A stretch of 64,000 nt of DNA from Colwellia sp. M166. GTDB taxonomy: Bacteria; Pseudomonadota; Gammaproteobacteria; Enterobacterales; Alteromonadaceae. Shown here piece after piece: positions 1 through 10,550 of this stretch (its first letter is position 1; each line of letters begins with the position of its first letter). The notes beneath the pieces were generated by a model. That model searched no databases and was not told where the DNA came from. It was given only the letters and a program-made list of their open reading frames with translations. A program made the translations under genes and the position numbers. The stretch spans positions 496,001 through 560,000 of the forward strand of contig NZ_CP040755.1 in NCBI RefSeq assembly GCF_024585285.1, in the 5' to 3' direction.

Positions 1-1080
1 TTTGATGAAGACTTAACCATTAATAACTTAAGTTTCGATACGTTAGCTAATGGCGCTCCCAATGGTATGGCCATTCAAAAAATGGAAACGACAGCGTGGG
101 CAATTTTTGCTTCACTTGACTATGAAATATCAGAAAAGTTAAGTATTAACGGTGGTTTACGTTATTCAGACGACGAGCGTCAATGGGACGGTGAATTAGT
201 TCAATCTCCGTTTGGTGCTCCTAGCTTTAAAGAAAGTAATGATGTTGAAGATTCACAGGTGAGTGGTGATTTTAGTGTGTCATACGTTCTTAACGATGAA
301 ACAAACATCTATGCGCGTATTGCTCGTGGTTATCGTTCGCCGAGTATTCAGGGCCGTAGTTTATTATTCTCTGAAAGTTCTACTACAGCAGACTCGGAAA
401 CAGTTGACTCTATTGAAACGGGTTTTAAATCGGTATTTGCTGACAACACTGCACGAATAGATGGCTCAGTTTATTACTTTAAAGTCAGTGATCAACAATT
501 AACGGCGGTTGGCGGTGCAGGTAATGTTGCAAGTTTAATTAACGCAGATAAATCTGTTGGTTATGGTTTTGAGCTTGATTCAGAGTATTTTGTTACCGCT
601 GACTTTGTTGTTGCAGCTAGCGTAAGTTATAACCATACAGAGTTAAAAGATAGTACTGTTGCTGTGCCAGGTTGTGGCGGTGGCTGTACAGTAACTGACC
701 CATTAAATTCAGATGGTTTAGCGCTTATTGATGGTAATTCTTTACCACAATCACCTGAGTGGATCAGCAACATCAGTGCACGCTGGACTAAAGAAATCGG
801 TGATGGTGAATTGTATGTATATACTGATTGGTCTTATCGCAGCGAAGTTAACTTTTTCTTATATGAATCTGTCGAGTTTAAAGGCGATGCATTATTAGAA
901 GGTGGTGTTCGTGTTGGTTACGAATGGTATACCGATGGTGCAGAATACGAAGTGGCATTGTTTGGTCGTAATATTACCGATGAAGAACAACTTACCGGTG
1001 CAATCGACTTTAATAACTTAACGGGTTTTGTTAACGAACCTCGTTTCTGGGGTGTTGAGTTTAAAGCTAACTTCTATTAA
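1..1080 (+). CDS. TonB-dependent outer-membrane receptor, C-terminal part (gene starts before the window)
   Basis: The reading frame is open from base 1, so the 5' part (signal peptide, TonB box, plug) lies outside the window. The visible 359 or so residues look like the last strands of a TonB-dependent beta-barrel: alternating aromatic/polar strands, the conserved YARIARGYRSPS strand, repeated GFELDSEY-type strands, a loop with CGGGC that could form a disulphide, and the family-typical terminus ending in an aromatic residue (RFWGVEFKANFY). Such receptors import iron chelates, vitamin B12 or oligosaccharides across the outer membrane using TonB energy. The substrate cannot be told from this part. 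A strong terminator follows directly. Confidence 0.9.
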   Translation, partial: FDEDLTINNLSFDTLANGAPNGMAIQKMETTAWAIFASLDYEISEKLSINGGLRYSDDERQWDGELVQSPFGAPSFKESNDVEDSQVSGDFSVSYVLNDETNIYARIARGYRSPSIQGRSLLFSESSTTADSETVDSIETGFKSVFADNTARIDGSVYYFKVSDQQLTAVGGAGNVASLINADKSVGYGFELDSEYFVTADFVVAASVSYNHTELKDSTVAVPGCGGGCTVTDPLNSDGLALIDGNSLPQSPEWISNISARWTKEIGDGELYVYTDWSYRSEVNFFLYESVEFKGDALLEGGVRVGYEWYTDGAEYEVALFGRNITDEEQLTGAIDFNNLTGFVNEPRFWGVEFKANFY

Positions 1081-1105
1081 GCAATAACTCAAAAAGTTGA
1101 TATTA

Positions 1106-1138
1106 AAAAGCCGGTTATCAAATTGATAACCGGCTTTT
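1106..1138 (+). terminator. Rho-independent terminator of the TonB-receptor gene
   Basis: Perfect stem of AAAAGCCGGTTATCA and its complement around a 3-nt loop, ending in a T tract, 25 bases after the receptor stop codon. It is symmetrical enough to work on the other strand too, where it would follow the DAHP synthase gene that converges from the right. Confidence 0.85.
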
Positions 1139-1184
1139 CTTTTGCCTTAACGCTTATTATGTTCCGTCTACTATCTTGTATAAA

Positions 1185-2237
1185 CTATGAGATTCTTGTT
1201 TTAACGGCGTTCGCTAAAACAGCTAATATCTCTTCACTGGTATCTAAGTTAATACAAGCATCAGTAATACTTTGGCCGTATACTAAAGGTTGTTTTTCAA
1301 CAACTTTCTGATTGCCATCGACCAGAAAACTTTCAACCATGACACCAAAGACAGATTGATTACCTTGTTGAATTTGCTCAGCAAGTGAACGAGCAACGTC
1401 AATTTGTTTATTATGATCTTTATAACTATTGCCGTGACTGCAGTCGATCATAATCTTTTCAACTATACCAGCTTTAGTTAAGGTTTTACCGGTAGCAGTT
1501 ATATCGTCTTCGTGGTAATTTGGCTCTTTCCCGCCACGTAAAATAACGTGAGCAAAAGGGTTACCATGTGTTTGATAGATACACATTTGACCACTTTTAT
1601 CGGGAGAGTAAAGCACATGAGGCACACTAGAAGCTTTAATCGCATCAACCGCGATTTGAACATTACCATCGGTACCATTTTTAAAGCCAACCGGGCATGA
1701 AAGGGCTGAAGCAAGCTCTCTGTGCACTTGGCTTTCAGTGGTACGAGCACCAATTGCACCCCAGCTGATCAAATCAGAAATATATTGTCCAGTCACCATA
1801 TCTAAAAACTCAGTACCGGCAGCTAAACCTAATTTATTTATTTCCATCAACAAGTTACGCGCTAAGTTTAATCCCTTAGCCACACGGAATGATTTATCTA
1901 AATCAGGATCACTTATTAAGCCTTTCCAACCGACGGTTGTACGTGGCTTTTCAAAGTAAACACGCATCACGATCAATAGCTCATCTGCATATTTTTCATG
2001 CAAAGTTTTTAGTTTTTTGGCGTAATCAATTGCTGCTTCGGTATCATGGATAGAGCAAGGGCCGATAATAACCAGTAAGCGTTTATCATCGCCTTTAATA
2101 ATGGCTTCAATATCTTTGCGGCTTTGGATAATAAAATTAGCGGTTTTATCATCAAGTGGAATTTGCTGGGCAAGTTCAGCAGGAGAAACTAAGTTTTCAA
2201 TTAACGTGGTTCTAAATTCATCAGTTTTTATGGTCAT
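1185..2237 (-). CDS. aroH: 3-deoxy-7-phosphoheptulonate (DAHP) synthase, class I AroF/G/H type
   Basis: Condenses phosphoenolpyruvate with erythrose 4-phosphate, the first step of the shikimate pathway, in the cytoplasm. The 350-residue length fits class I enzymes. Visible signatures are the PEP/metal-site segments IIGPCSIHD, RVYFEKPRTTVGWKG, GARTTESQ, GFKNGTDG and the metal-binding IDCSHGNS. The segment TEFLDMVTGQ and the position next to ppsR match E. coli AroH (Trp-sensitive isozyme) better than AroF or AroG, so that symbol is chosen; which amino acid inhibits this enzyme cannot be read from the sequence. The gene shares its strand with ppsR, 127 bp upstream, and converges on the TonB receptor. 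PEP use links it to the neighbouring PEP synthase genes. Confidence 0.85.
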   Translation of the reverse strand: MTIKTDEFRTTLIENLVSPAELAQQIPLDDKTANFIIQSRKDIEAIIKGDDKRLLVIIGPCSIHDTEAAIDYAKKLKTLHEKYADELLIVMRVYFEKPRTTVGWKGLISDPDLDKSFRVAKGLNLARNLLMEINKLGLAAGTEFLDMVTGQYISDLISWGAIGARTTESQVHRELASALSCPVGFKNGTDGNVQIAVDAIKASSVPHVLYSPDKSGQMCIYQTHGNPFAHVILRGGKEPNYHEDDITATGKTLTKAGIVEKIMIDCSHGNSYKDHNKQIDVARSLAEQIQQGNQSVFGVMVESFLVDGNQKVVEKQPLVYGQSITDACINLDTSEEILAVLANAVKTRIS

Positions 2238-2364
2238 GTGCTATCAAATACTTGTTAGCCTGCATATCTAAGTGCAGCGCAATAATAATATCGCGCTAAC
2301 ATAACGAATATAGCCAGTTAAGTGAACCGCTTTCTAAGTTTTTATGTAACTTATTTGTTATAAG

Positions 2365-3174
2365 TTAATATTTATAGCGCTGAAGACCGGTTTCCGATAG
2401 TATTTTTGCGGTTATTTCTTCAACAGAAAGCTTAGTGGTATTGAGAAAAGGAATTTTCTCTTGTTTATATAACTTTTCAACTTCCCGTACTTCCATGCGA
2501 CATTGTCGAGCAGAAGAGTATTTTGTATTAGCCATTCTACCGTCACGTATATCAACTAAGCGCTCAGCATCAATGGTGAGACCAAATATTTTCTTTTTAT
2601 GCATTCTTAAAAATGACGGTAACTTAAGTTCATCCATATCGTCATCTGTAAAAGGGTAATTGGCCGCCTTTATACCGTATTGTAGTGCTAAATAAAGTGA
2701 TGTTGGGGTTTTACCTGAGCGTGATACGCCAACAAGTATTACATCGGCATGTTCATAGTTAGTGACATTAGAACCATCATCATTGGCTAATGAGTAATTA
2801 ACTGCGTCAATTCGGTAATCATAGCTATTTTCATGAATACTGTGGGTTCTATGGGCTTTAGGTTTAGCTTCAATACCGAGTTTTTCTTCAAGCGGTGCAA
2901 CAAAATGCTCAAGAAAGTTATAAATAATACCGTCACAACTATCAATGATTTCTCGAATATCAGGATTGACGAAGGTATGAAACACTAGCGGTGGTACCCC
3001 CGTGCGTTTTGCGGCTTTATTAATGCGCGCACATGCTTCAAGAGCTTTTTCTTTGGTTTCGACAAAGGAGATCGTATCGTGTTCAAATTCTATCGGGAAA
3101 AGTGATAATAATGCATGACCAAAAACTTCAGAAGTGATCGCTGTACCATCAGAAATATAAAAAGCTGCTCGCAT
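2365..3174 (-). CDS. ppsR: PEP synthase regulatory kinase/pyrophosphorylase PpsR (DUF299)
   Basis: Bifunctional cytoplasmic regulator: ADP-dependent phosphorylation of a threonine next to the catalytic histidine of PEP synthase inactivates it, and Pi-dependent removal reactivates it. The 269-residue protein starts MRAAFYISDGTAIT as in the family and has the P-loop-like GVSRSGKTPTSLYLA near residue 150, followed by KAANYPF. It is divergent from its presumed target ppsA, the usual gammaproteobacterial arrangement, with about 200 bp between them that must hold both promoters. The target motif (GGRTCHAA) is present in the PpsA encoded here, consistent with the regulation being intact. Confidence 0.93.
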   Translation of the reverse strand: MRAAFYISDGTAITSEVFGHALLSLFPIEFEHDTISFVETKEKALEACARINKAAKRTGVPPLVFHTFVNPDIREIIDSCDGIIYNFLEHFVAPLEEKLGIEAKPKAHRTHSIHENSYDYRIDAVNYSLANDDGSNVTNYEHADVILVGVSRSGKTPTSLYLALQYGIKAANYPFTDDDMDELKLPSFLRMHKKKIFGLTIDAERLVDIRDGRMANTKYSSARQCRMEVREVEKLYKQEKIPFLNTTKLSVEEITAKILSETGLQRYKY

Positions 3175-3389
3175 GATAAACCTATTATTTTATTTTGTAG
3201 TTGAATGAAAACTTATAAATAGTGCTTTAGTTTCAAAGTTAGCAGTGTAAAATGTCTGTAGCATGAAATACACTGTTTAATGAAACTTGTCTGATAAAAG
3301 CCTTAAGAAAGATATTTTTTAGTTCGCTTTAGGCGACTAATATTGAAATAGTTTTCTTAAATTTTATTGTGTCCAGTGGAGATGTTGTC
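3175..3389. promoter_or_regulatory. Divergent ppsR/ppsA promoter region with an inverted repeat
   Basis: AT-rich spacer between divergent genes. It holds a 7-bp inverted repeat, CAGTGTA at 3243-3249 and TACACTG at 3269-3275, with 19 bases between the arms, which could be an operator. No clear match to the Cra (FruR) box that controls ppsA in E. coli was found by eye. The GGAG at 3377-3380 is a good ribosome-binding site for a GTG start at 3390. Confidence 0.4.
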
Positions 3390-5780
3390 GTGCAAGAATA
3401 CGTACTTTGGTATGAAGATTTAGGAATGAATGATGTTGATCGCGTAGGCGGTAAAAATGCATCATTGGGTGAAATGATTTCAAACCTTTCAAATGTCGGT
3501 GTGCAAGTACCAGGTGGCTTTGCAACTACCTCATTTGCTTTTAATGAATTTCTAGAGCAAAGTGGTCTGAACGATAAAATTTATCAGTTATTAGATAACT
3601 TAGATGTTAGTGATGTTAATGCCTTAGCTGAATGCGGTAGTAAAATTCGTCAGTGGGTTATTGATACGCCATTCTTGCCTGACATGCAAAAAGATATTGA
3701 GCAAGCTTACGCAAAACTTGCAGGCGGCTTTGCTGATGACGCTTCATTTGCTGTTCGTTCATCTGCAACGGCAGAAGATATGCCAGACGCTTCTTTTGCT
3801 GGTCAACAAGAAACCTTCCTTAATGTCCGTGGTTTAGACGCGGTGATGATCGCGATTAAGCATGTTTTTGCTTCATTATTTAACGACCGAGCTATTTCTT
3901 ATCGCGTCCATCAAGGTTATGACCATCGTGGCGTCGCGCTCTCAGCAGGCATACAACGTATGGTTCGTAGTGATATTTCTGCTAGTGGTGTGATGTTCTC
4001 TATTGATACAGAATCAGGCTTTGAAGATGTTGTTTTTATTACCTCTAGTTATGGTTTAGGTGAAATGGTCGTACAGGGTGCGGTAAACCCAGATGAATTC
4101 TATGTACACAAGCCAACCTTGGCAAGTGGCAAACCTGCGGTTGTACGTCGAAATATTGGCAGTAAAGCCATTAAAATGATTTACGCTCAATGTCCTGAAA
4201 CCAAGCAAGAGCATGGTAAGCAAGTTGAAATTGTCGATATTGAACAAGCACAGTCTGATACTTTCTCGCTTACCGATAAAGAAGTGGAAGAGTTAGCAAA
4301 GCAAGCAGTTGTGATTGAAAAACACTACGGCCGTGCGATGGACATTGAATGGGCTAAAGATGGCCTAGATGGCAAACTTTACATCGTTCAAGCACGCCCA
4401 GAAACAGTTAAAAGTCGTGAAAATGCCAATGTGATGGAGCAATTTCAATTACAAACAACAGCCGATGTTATTTGTGAAGGTCGCTCAATTGGTCATAAAA
4501 TTGGTAGTGGTGAAGCAAAAGTTTTATCATCCTTAGCGGAAATGGATAAGATTTTACCCGGTGATGTCTTAGTGACTGACATGACAGACCCTGATTGGGA
4601 GCCTATCATGAAGCGTGCATCAGCCATTGTTACTAATCGTGGTGGCCGTACATGTCATGCCGCTATTATTGCCCGTGAAATGGGTATTCCTGCCGTTGTT
4701 GGTTGTGGTGATGCTACCAGTAAAATTGCCACCGGTGATGAAGTGACTGTTTCTTGTGCCGAAGGTGATACTGGTTTTATCTATCAAGGCAAACTAGATT
4801 TTACGGTGACGACTTCTGAGGTATCTTCAATGCCTGATTTACCTTTAAAAATAATGATGAATGTCGGTAATCCTGATCGCGCCTTTGCTTTTGCGCGTTT
4901 ACCGCATGCGGGGATTGGTTTAGCACGCCTTGAGTTTATTATTAACAAAATGATCGGCGTTCATCCGAAAGCATTATTAAATTTTGCTGAGCAATCCGCT
5001 GATCTTCAAGATGAAATTCGCGATATTATTGCCGGTTATGACAGTCCAGTTGAGTTTTATATTGCCAAGCTCACCGAAGGTATTTCTACATTAGCGGCAG
5101 CTTATGCTCCAGAAAAAGTTATTGTGCGTATGTCTGATTTCAAATCAAACGAATATGCCAATTTAGTGGGGGGTGAACACTTTGAGCCGGAAGAAGAAAA
5201 CCCAATGATTGGCTATCGTGGTGCATCACGCTATATCTCTAAAGATTTCAGAGATTGTTTTGCCCTTGAATGTGAAGCAATTAAACGCGTGCGTAATGAT
5301 ATGGGTATGACCCATGTTGAAATCATGATCCCATTTGTTCGTACACTTGATGAAGCATCTCAGGTTATTGATATTCTGGCTGAAAATGGCTTGAAACGTG
5401 GTGAGAATGGCTTGCGTGTTATTATGATGTGTGAGCTTCCATCAAATGCTTTATTAGCCGATCAGTTCCTTGACTATTTTGATGGTTTTTCAATTGGCTC
5501 TAATGACTTAACACAATTAACCTTAGGTTTAGATCGTGATTCGGGCTTAGTTGCACATTTATTTGATGAACGTGACCCAGCGATTAAAATATTACTAGAA
5601 ATGGCGATTAAAGCCTGTAAAGCGCGTGGAAAATATGTCGGTATTTGTGGTCAAGGCCCATCTGATCATGCCGATTTTGCCGCATGGTTAGTTGAGAAGG
5701 GCATTGAAAGCCTGTCACTTAATCCTGATACCGTATTACCAACGTGGTTATATTTAGCCGAGCAACACGGTAAAAATTAA
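3390..5780 (+). CDS. ppsA: Phosphoenolpyruvate synthase (pyruvate, water dikinase)
   Basis: Makes PEP from pyruvate and ATP during growth on three-carbon compounds (gluconeogenesis). Three domains are visible: the N-terminal ATP-grasp part ([11 protein letters not shown], then [22 protein letters not shown]), the swivelling phosphohistidine domain ([13 protein letters not shown], His at about residue 423), and the C-terminal pyruvate/PEP barrel ending with the family cysteine in [11 protein letters not shown] place the start at GTG 3390 ([18 protein letters not shown]) because of the GGAG eight or nine bases upstream and because it gives 796 residues, near the 792 of E. coli; the frame is open back to a GTG at 3369. 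It is divergent from its regulator ppsR. Confidence 0.95.
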   Translation: MQEYVLWYEDLGMNDVDRVGGKNASLGEMISNLSNVGVQVPGGFATTSFAFNEFLEQSGLNDKIYQLLDNLDVSDVNALAECGSKIRQWVIDTPFLPDMQKDIEQAYAKLAGGFADDASFAVRSSATAEDMPDASFAGQQETFLNVRGLDAVMIAIKHVFASLFNDRAISYRVHQGYDHRGVALSAGIQRMVRSDISASGVMFSIDTESGFEDVVFITSSYGLGEMVVQGAVNPDEFYVHKPTLASGKPAVVRRNIGSKAIKMIYAQCPETKQEHGKQVEIVDIEQAQSDTFSLTDKEVEELAKQAVVIEKHYGRAMDIEWAKDGLDGKLYIVQARPETVKSRENANVMEQFQLQTTADVICEGRSIGHKIGSGEAKVLSSLAEMDKILPGDVLVTDMTDPDWEPIMKRASAIVTNRGGRTCHAAIIAREMGIPAVVGCGDATSKIATGDEVTVSCAEGDTGFIYQGKLDFTVTTSEVSSMPDLPLKIMMNVGNPDRAFAFARLPHAGIGLARLEFIINKMIGVHPKALLNFAEQSADLQDEIRDIIAGYDSPVEFYIAKLTEGISTLAAAYAPEKVIVRMSDFKSNEYANLVGGEHFEPEEENPMIGYRGASRYISKDFRDCFALECEAIKRVRNDMGMTHVEIMIPFVRTLDEASQVIDILAENGLKRGENGLRVIMMCELPSNALLADQFLDYFDGFSIGSNDLTQLTLGLDRDSGLVAHLFDERDPAIKILLEMAIKACKARGKYVGICGQGPSDHADFAAWLVEKGIESLSLNPDTVLPTWLYLAEQHGKN

Positions 5781-5810
5781 TTTCTAATTTAGATTAGTTG
5801 CAACAACAAA

Positions 5811-5861
5811 GCAGCCTAGGACTTTATTATCAAAACGATATAAACGACCTAGGCTTTTTTA
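5811..5861 (+). terminator. Likely terminator after ppsA
   Basis: AGCCTAGG and CCTAGGCT pair across a rather long 27-base loop and are followed by TTTTTT, 30 bases after the ppsA stop codon. The stem is short for the loop size, so strength is uncertain. Confidence 0.6.
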
Positions 5862-6074
5862 TGCCCAACACATAATCTAGGTCTATTTTTTGCCAAGTGT
5901 CATCTAAGCGGGTTCTATTGACCATATCTGAGTAAAAAGCTTTTATGTTAATTGCATAACAGCGGATAAAAATAAGCGTTAATTTATGCTTGCTTAAGCG
6001 TACTGAAACTCGCATCTTGGAGTAGTTTGGGTATATAATATTGCTCACATTATGTTGTTAAAGAATTGTTATTC

Positions 6075-9000
6075 ATGTTACCTCGCTTAAGCCCTCAAGA
6101 GTTAGTTTCTCCTTTATATCAAGAGTTTGCCAAAATTTTGGCGACAAAAAGTTTTACCGGTGATATTAATTTCCAATATGGTGCGCGTTTAGCACATGCA
6201 ACTGACAATAGTATTTACCAGCAGCTACCACAATTAGTGCTGCATCCTCGTAGTAAACAAGATATTCAAATTATTAGCACTTTAGGTAGTGAAGCGCAAT
6301 TTAACGAAATAAAGTTTAGCGCGCGAGGTGGCGGTACCGGTACTAATGGCCAAAGTTTGACCCCCGGCATTGTGGTTGATTTATCAAAATACATGAATCG
6401 TATCTTAGAGATAAATGTTGCAGAAAATTGGGTTCGAGTTGAAGCAGGGGTAATAAAGGATCAATTAAACGATTATTTAAAGCCTTATGGTTTTTTCTTT
6501 TCACCTGATTTATCAACAAGTAACCGCGCTACCATAGGTGGCATGATCAACACCGATGCATCTGGGCAAGGCTCTTTAGTTTATGGCAAAACCTCTGATC
6601 ATGTTTTAGGGCTTGAAAGTGTCTTAGCAAATGGTGAGTTACTCGCAACATCGCCTATGCCAATGGCGGCAGCACAAGAATTAGCAAAACAAACAACAAC
6701 CGTTGCAAAATTAATGCAGCAAGTGTTAAGTTCTTGTCATGATAATCGAGCACTGATCTTGGAAAAATTTCCGCGTTTAAATCGCTTTTTGACTGGTTAT
6801 GACTTAGAAAACGTTTTTAATGATGATTTATCTATTGTTGACTTAAGCCGTATAATTACTGGCTCTGAGGGCTCATTGGCCTTTGTTTGTGAAGCAAAGT
6901 TAAATTTAACCGCAATTGCTAATGCTAAAACCCTGATTAATATTAAATATGACAGTTTTGATTCCGCACTGCGACACTCACCGCGTTTAGTCGAAGCTAA
7001 AGCAACATCAGTTGAAACCATTGACAGCAAAGTTTTAAATTTAGCCAAGCAAGATATTGTTTGGCAATTAGTTAGCGATATGTTGCAAGACGTTGATGGT
7101 GCCACCATGGATGGTATCAATATGGTGGAATACAACGGTGATAGTGTTGCAAGTGTTGCAAAACAAGTAACAGCGTTATGTGCCGAGCTTGATAAAGATA
7201 TTGCCAATAAAACCGGCGTCATTGGTTATCAAGTTACCTCTGATTTAGCGAGTATCGGCAAGTTGTATACTATGCGTAAAAAAGCGGTAGGTTTACTGGG
7301 TAATACTAAGGGCAGTCAAAAGCCGTTAGCATTTGCTGAAGATACGGCAGTACCACCAGAAAACTTAGCCGATTTTATTGTTGAGTTTAGAGCATTACTT
7401 GATGGGCATGGTTTGCATTACGGTATGTTTGGTCATGTTGATGCAGGTGTCTTACATGTTCGCCCAGCATTAGATATGTGCGATCCTGAGCAGGAAATTT
7501 TGCTAAGAAAAATTTCAGATAAGGTGGTGGCACTAACGGCAAAATATGGCGGTTTAATGTGGGGGGAACACGGTAAAGGTTATCGCAGTGAATATGGCCC
7601 AGAATTTTTTGGTGCGACGTTATTTACTGAATTAAGAAAGATTAAAGCCGCTTTTGACCCTCTTAATAAAATGAATCCTGGAAAAATATGTACACCTTAT
7701 CATTCGACTGAAAAGTTAGTTTCTGTTGATGATAAAAAACGCGGTTTTTATGATCGACAAATTCCAATAACGGTAAAAAAATCTTTTAACTCTGCACTTG
7801 ATTGTAACGGCAATGGTTTATGTTTTAATTATGATGTAAACAGTCCTATGTGTCCCTCAAGCAAGGTTACGCGTGACCGCCGACATTCGCCGAAAGGTCG
7901 AGCTGGCTTGATGCGCGAGTGGTTGCGCTTAGTAGAGGCTAAAGGTGTTGATGTATTAGCGCTCGAGCAAAACATACAAAATTGGTCAGTTAAACGTTTA
8001 TTAGATAAAGTAAAAAACCGTTTTAACAGTCAATTTAATGTTAAGCAAGATGATGACTTTTCTCATGAAGTCATGGAAGCAATGCAAGGTTGTTTAGCCT
8101 GTAAAGCTTGTGCAAGTCAATGCCCGATTAAAGTCGATGTACCAGATTTTAGAGCGCGTTTTATTAACCTTTATCACTCACGATATTTTAGACCGTTAAA
8201 AGATCACTTGGTGGCAAATGTTGAGTCGATGACACCTATCATGGCAAAAGCACCGAAAATAGTTAATGGCGTTTTATCATCAAATATCTACGATAAATTA
8301 TCACGGGCAAGTATTGGTTATGTCGATACACCGCTATTATCTATTCCGACATTAGAACAGAGAACAACTGTACATCAATTTTCTACATTTGATTTATCTC
8401 AACTGAAAGCTATGCCTAGTGATGAACGTGCCAAATCACTGCTAATTGTTCAAGACCCATTTACTTCATTTTATGACGCAAAAGTGGTTGAAGATTTTAT
8501 GCTATTAGTCAGCAAGCTTGGATTTCAACCTATATTGTTACCTTTTAAGCCCAATGGTAAGCCTCAGCATGTGAAGGGTTTTTTAGCTAAATTTGCTAAA
8601 ACCGCGAAGTCAACGGCTGATTTTTTGAATCAAGTATATCAATTAAATATGCCTATGGTGGGTTTAGATGCATCACTGGCGTTATGCTTTAGAGACGAAT
8701 ATAAGCAAGTGCTAGGCGATAATCGTGGCGAATTTGAAGTGCAGTTAGCGCATGAATGGTTGATAACGATTATCGATCATCAAAATAACAGCACGGTTGC
8801 TAACGCGGCTAAACGCGAAAATATTATTGATTATAAACTCTTTGCCCATTGCACGGAAAAAACAGCTTTAGCGGGTAGTGAAGGACAGTGGCAACGTATA
8901 TTCCAACACTTTGGATTATCGCTATCATGTGTCGCTGTTGGTTGTTGTGGGATGGCGGGCACGTATGGTCATGAAAAAGTTAATTTAGATAATTCTAAAG

Positions 9001-9149
9001 CACTTTATCAAATGAGCTGGCAAGATAAAGTGGCTAATTTAGCAACAGAGCAAATATTGGTTACTGGCTATTCTTGTCGAAGCCAAATTAAACGCTTAGA
9101 TAACAAAGTAACCCTACATCCAGTTCAAGCGTTATTGAACGCGATATAG
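6075..9149 (+). CDS. ydiJ: YdiJ-family FAD-linked oxidase / Fe-S protein (2-hydroxyacid dehydrogenase type)
   Basis: Large two-part flavoprotein of 1024 residues. The N-terminal half is a PCMH-type FAD domain (RGGGTGTNGQ near residue 90, then NRATIGGMINTDASGQGS) and an FAD-oxidase C-domain with GHVDAGVLHVRPALDM and WGEHGKG. The C-terminal half carries iron-sulfur motifs, CNGNGLCFNYD with CPS, and CLACKACASQCP, and a CCG-type domain with CVAVGCCGMAGTYGHE. It resembles E. coli YdiJ almost end to end; E. coli YdiJ has been linked to D-2-hydroxyglutarate oxidation, so a membrane-linked D-2-hydroxyacid dehydrogenase is the likely role. I prefer ATG 6075 over the in-frame TTG at 6066 because it matches the family N-terminus. 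Its natural terminator has been broken by the IS4 element that follows. Confidence 0.93.
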   Translation: MLPRLSPQELVSPLYQEFAKILATKSFTGDINFQYGARLAHATDNSIYQQLPQLVLHPRSKQDIQIISTLGSEAQFNEIKFSARGGGTGTNGQSLTPGIVVDLSKYMNRILEINVAENWVRVEAGVIKDQLNDYLKPYGFFFSPDLSTSNRATIGGMINTDASGQGSLVYGKTSDHVLGLESVLANGELLATSPMPMAAAQELAKQTTTVAKLMQQVLSSCHDNRALILEKFPRLNRFLTGYDLENVFNDDLSIVDLSRIITGSEGSLAFVCEAKLNLTAIANAKTLINIKYDSFDSALRHSPRLVEAKATSVETIDSKVLNLAKQDIVWQLVSDMLQDVDGATMDGINMVEYNGDSVASVAKQVTALCAELDKDIANKTGVIGYQVTSDLASIGKLYTMRKKAVGLLGNTKGSQKPLAFAEDTAVPPENLADFIVEFRALLDGHGLHYGMFGHVDAGVLHVRPALDMCDPEQEILLRKISDKVVALTAKYGGLMWGEHGKGYRSEYGPEFFGATLFTELRKIKAAFDPLNKMNPGKICTPYHSTEKLVSVDDKKRGFYDRQIPITVKKSFNSALDCNGNGLCFNYDVNSPMCPSSKVTRDRRHSPKGRAGLMREWLRLVEAKGVDVLALEQNIQNWSVKRLLDKVKNRFNSQFNVKQDDDFSHEVMEAMQGCLACKACASQCPIKVDVPDFRARFINLYHSRYFRPLKDHLVANVESMTPIMAKAPKIVNGVLSSNIYDKLSRASIGYVDTPLLSIPTLEQRTTVHQFSTFDLSQLKAMPSDERAKSLLIVQDPFTSFYDAKVVEDFMLLVSKLGFQPILLPFKPNGKPQHVKGFLAKFAKTAKSTADFLNQVYQLNMPMVGLDASLALCFRDEYKQVLGDNRGEFEVQLAHEWLITIIDHQNNSTVANAAKRENIIDYKLFAHCTEKTALAGSEGQWQRIFQHFGLSLSCVAVGCCGMAGTYGHEKVNLDNSKALYQMSWQDKVANLATEQILVTGYSCRSQIKRLDNKVTLHPVQALLNAI

Positions 9150-9202
9150 TTGATGGCATACGATTAAAAATTGTGCAGAGATAATTGTTAATAATAAAAA
9201 AG

Positions 9203-9212
9203 CACCTTAGGT
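9203..9212. repeat. Left target-site duplication of the IS4-family element
   Basis: CACCTTAGGT, repeated exactly at 10640-10649. Together with the flanking AAAAAAG on the left and GCTTTTTT on the right, the uninterrupted sequence would be a symmetrical terminator hairpin between ydiJ and the leucine dehydrogenase gene. Confidence 0.92.
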
Positions 9213-9230
9213 TAATGCCAGTCAGTTAAG

Positions 9231-10550
9231 CTAACTGGCATTTTTCTTTTTATGAGGGTATTTAGATGGTTTGGGTTTCACCCAGCGGGGATATTTTCTA
9301 TCTTCCCGCCTCGTCGGAAGTTTGAATAAGAGCAGGGTTTTAAGTAAATGATCCCAATGCATAGGAATATTACCGGGGCTCATTATTGATATTGACGAAA
9401 AATACTGAACCACTGCCATCGAACTACTCGAGAAACTCAGCTGATTTGGCCATATACCTGTTTCTTTCGCCGCCATCGTCATAATTCTTCGTATTAAATT
9501 ATAGGCGAGTAATACGCCCCATAGCTCCTGGCGAACCATATCAGGACGCTTACTTCTCAAATGGTATGCACTATTAAGCATCGTTTGTTTTATTTCCCTA
9601 AACCCGAGTTCTATCTCCCATCGATGGCAGTATAACTCAACAATTTCGTTGCCAGGAAACCGCAATCTATCTGTCATTGACGTTAATATGCGATAGCTTT
9701 TACCCTTTATTGTTTTACTGATTAATCTGGCGTTAATGATTTCAGGTACATCTGGAAAATTCTTTTGTGCATGCTTTGTTGTTTTCAATGCAATGATATG
9801 GTCATTTTTACCAACCGATGTGATAATTTCATACTGTAAGTCCGGTCTTGCTGGGATCAACCAATGTCGATCACTCCCCGTTTGGTGCCAACGATTAAGC
9901 ATCCCAAGTGAATAATATCCTTTATCAAACATAGTAAGAGAGTTATCAGGTGTGCGTTCAATCAAACGCTCAGCTAGCTTCATTTCATTCGTTTTGTAAT
10001 TATCAAACTCACTACTGAGTAGTTGATGACTGGTAAGCTCCATATGGCAGACCATACGGATTTGTGGAAAGGCTGTGTCACCATATTGGTTGCTGCCAGA
10101 AGAAAATGCTTTACGATTATCTGGGGTGTCAGGTGTTCGCCAGACCACACCGTCCACAGCCAATAGGTTCAAACCATTCCATGTTTCAAATTCGTGTTGT
10201 TTATACATTGCTTGTGCAGATTTATTGAAGACTTGTTTAACCGAATCATCGCCTAAGCGTTGTCTGGCTTGAACCATAGCACTGGGAGCAACAAGCTGAC
10301 TCTTGCCAGGTAACATGATGTCTAACTTAGTGGCAATATTCCAAACAGACTCTTTTCTAAATAAAGCCATACCAATCACTGACCATAAAACCGCTTCCAG
10401 TGGTAGCCTACGTTTGCGAACCGTAGCAATGCCAGCCTTTTCAAAGCCTTGTTCAATGATTTCAGGAGAAAGGATTTCTGATAGTTTTTCGAAGGTATGG
10501 TATCGGTTACTTTCTTCAAGTGTCGTCTGTAGTGCTTGTTCAATATTCAC
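9231..10550 (-). CDS. IS4-family DDE transposase
   Basis: A 439-residue cut-and-paste transposase. The DDE motifs are present: [13 protein letters not shown] around residue 130, [12 protein letters not shown] about 80 residues later, and the IS4 YREK signature [15 protein letters not shown], with spacing Y-2-R-3-E-6-K. An N-terminal DUF4372-like helical region precedes them. The start is a GTG directly after the T tract of a hairpin terminator, with no clear Shine-Dalgarno sequence, so translation is probably weak. The stop codon lies inside the left terminal repeat region. The frame is intact, so the element may be active. Confidence 0.92.
   Translation of the reverse strand: MNIEQALQTTLEESNRYHTFEKLSEILSPEIIEQGFEKAGIATVRKRRLPLEAVLWSVIGMALFRKESVWNIATKLDIMLPGKSQLVAPSAMVQARQRLGDDSVKQVFNKSAQAMYKQHEFETWNGLNLLAVDGVVWRTPDTPDNRKAFSSGSNQYGDTAFPQIRMVCHMELTSHQLLSSEFDNYKTNEMKLAERLIERTPDNSLTMFDKGYYSLGMLNRWHQTGSDRHWLIPARPDLQYEIITSVGKNDHIIALKTTKHAQKNFPDVPEIINARLISKTIKGKSYRILTSMTDRLRFPGNEIVELYCHRWEIELGFREIKQTMLNSAYHLRSKRPDMVRQELWGVLLAYNLIRRIMTMAAKETGIWPNQLSFSSSSMAVVQYFSSISIMSPGNIPMHWDHLLKTLLLFKLPTRREDRKYPRWVKPKPSKYPHKKKNAS

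Noticed and set aside
2435..2659. Plus-strand frame inside ppsR (and similar frames inside ydiJ, purB, clpA, ftsK)
   Set aside because: These lie opposite or out of frame within strongly recognisable genes and have the composition of shadow frames.
5830..6048. 72-codon open frame on the minus strand between ppsA and ydiJ
   Set aside because: It overlaps the ppsA terminator and the ydiJ promoter region, has no clear ribosome-binding site, and its protein resembles nothing recognisable.
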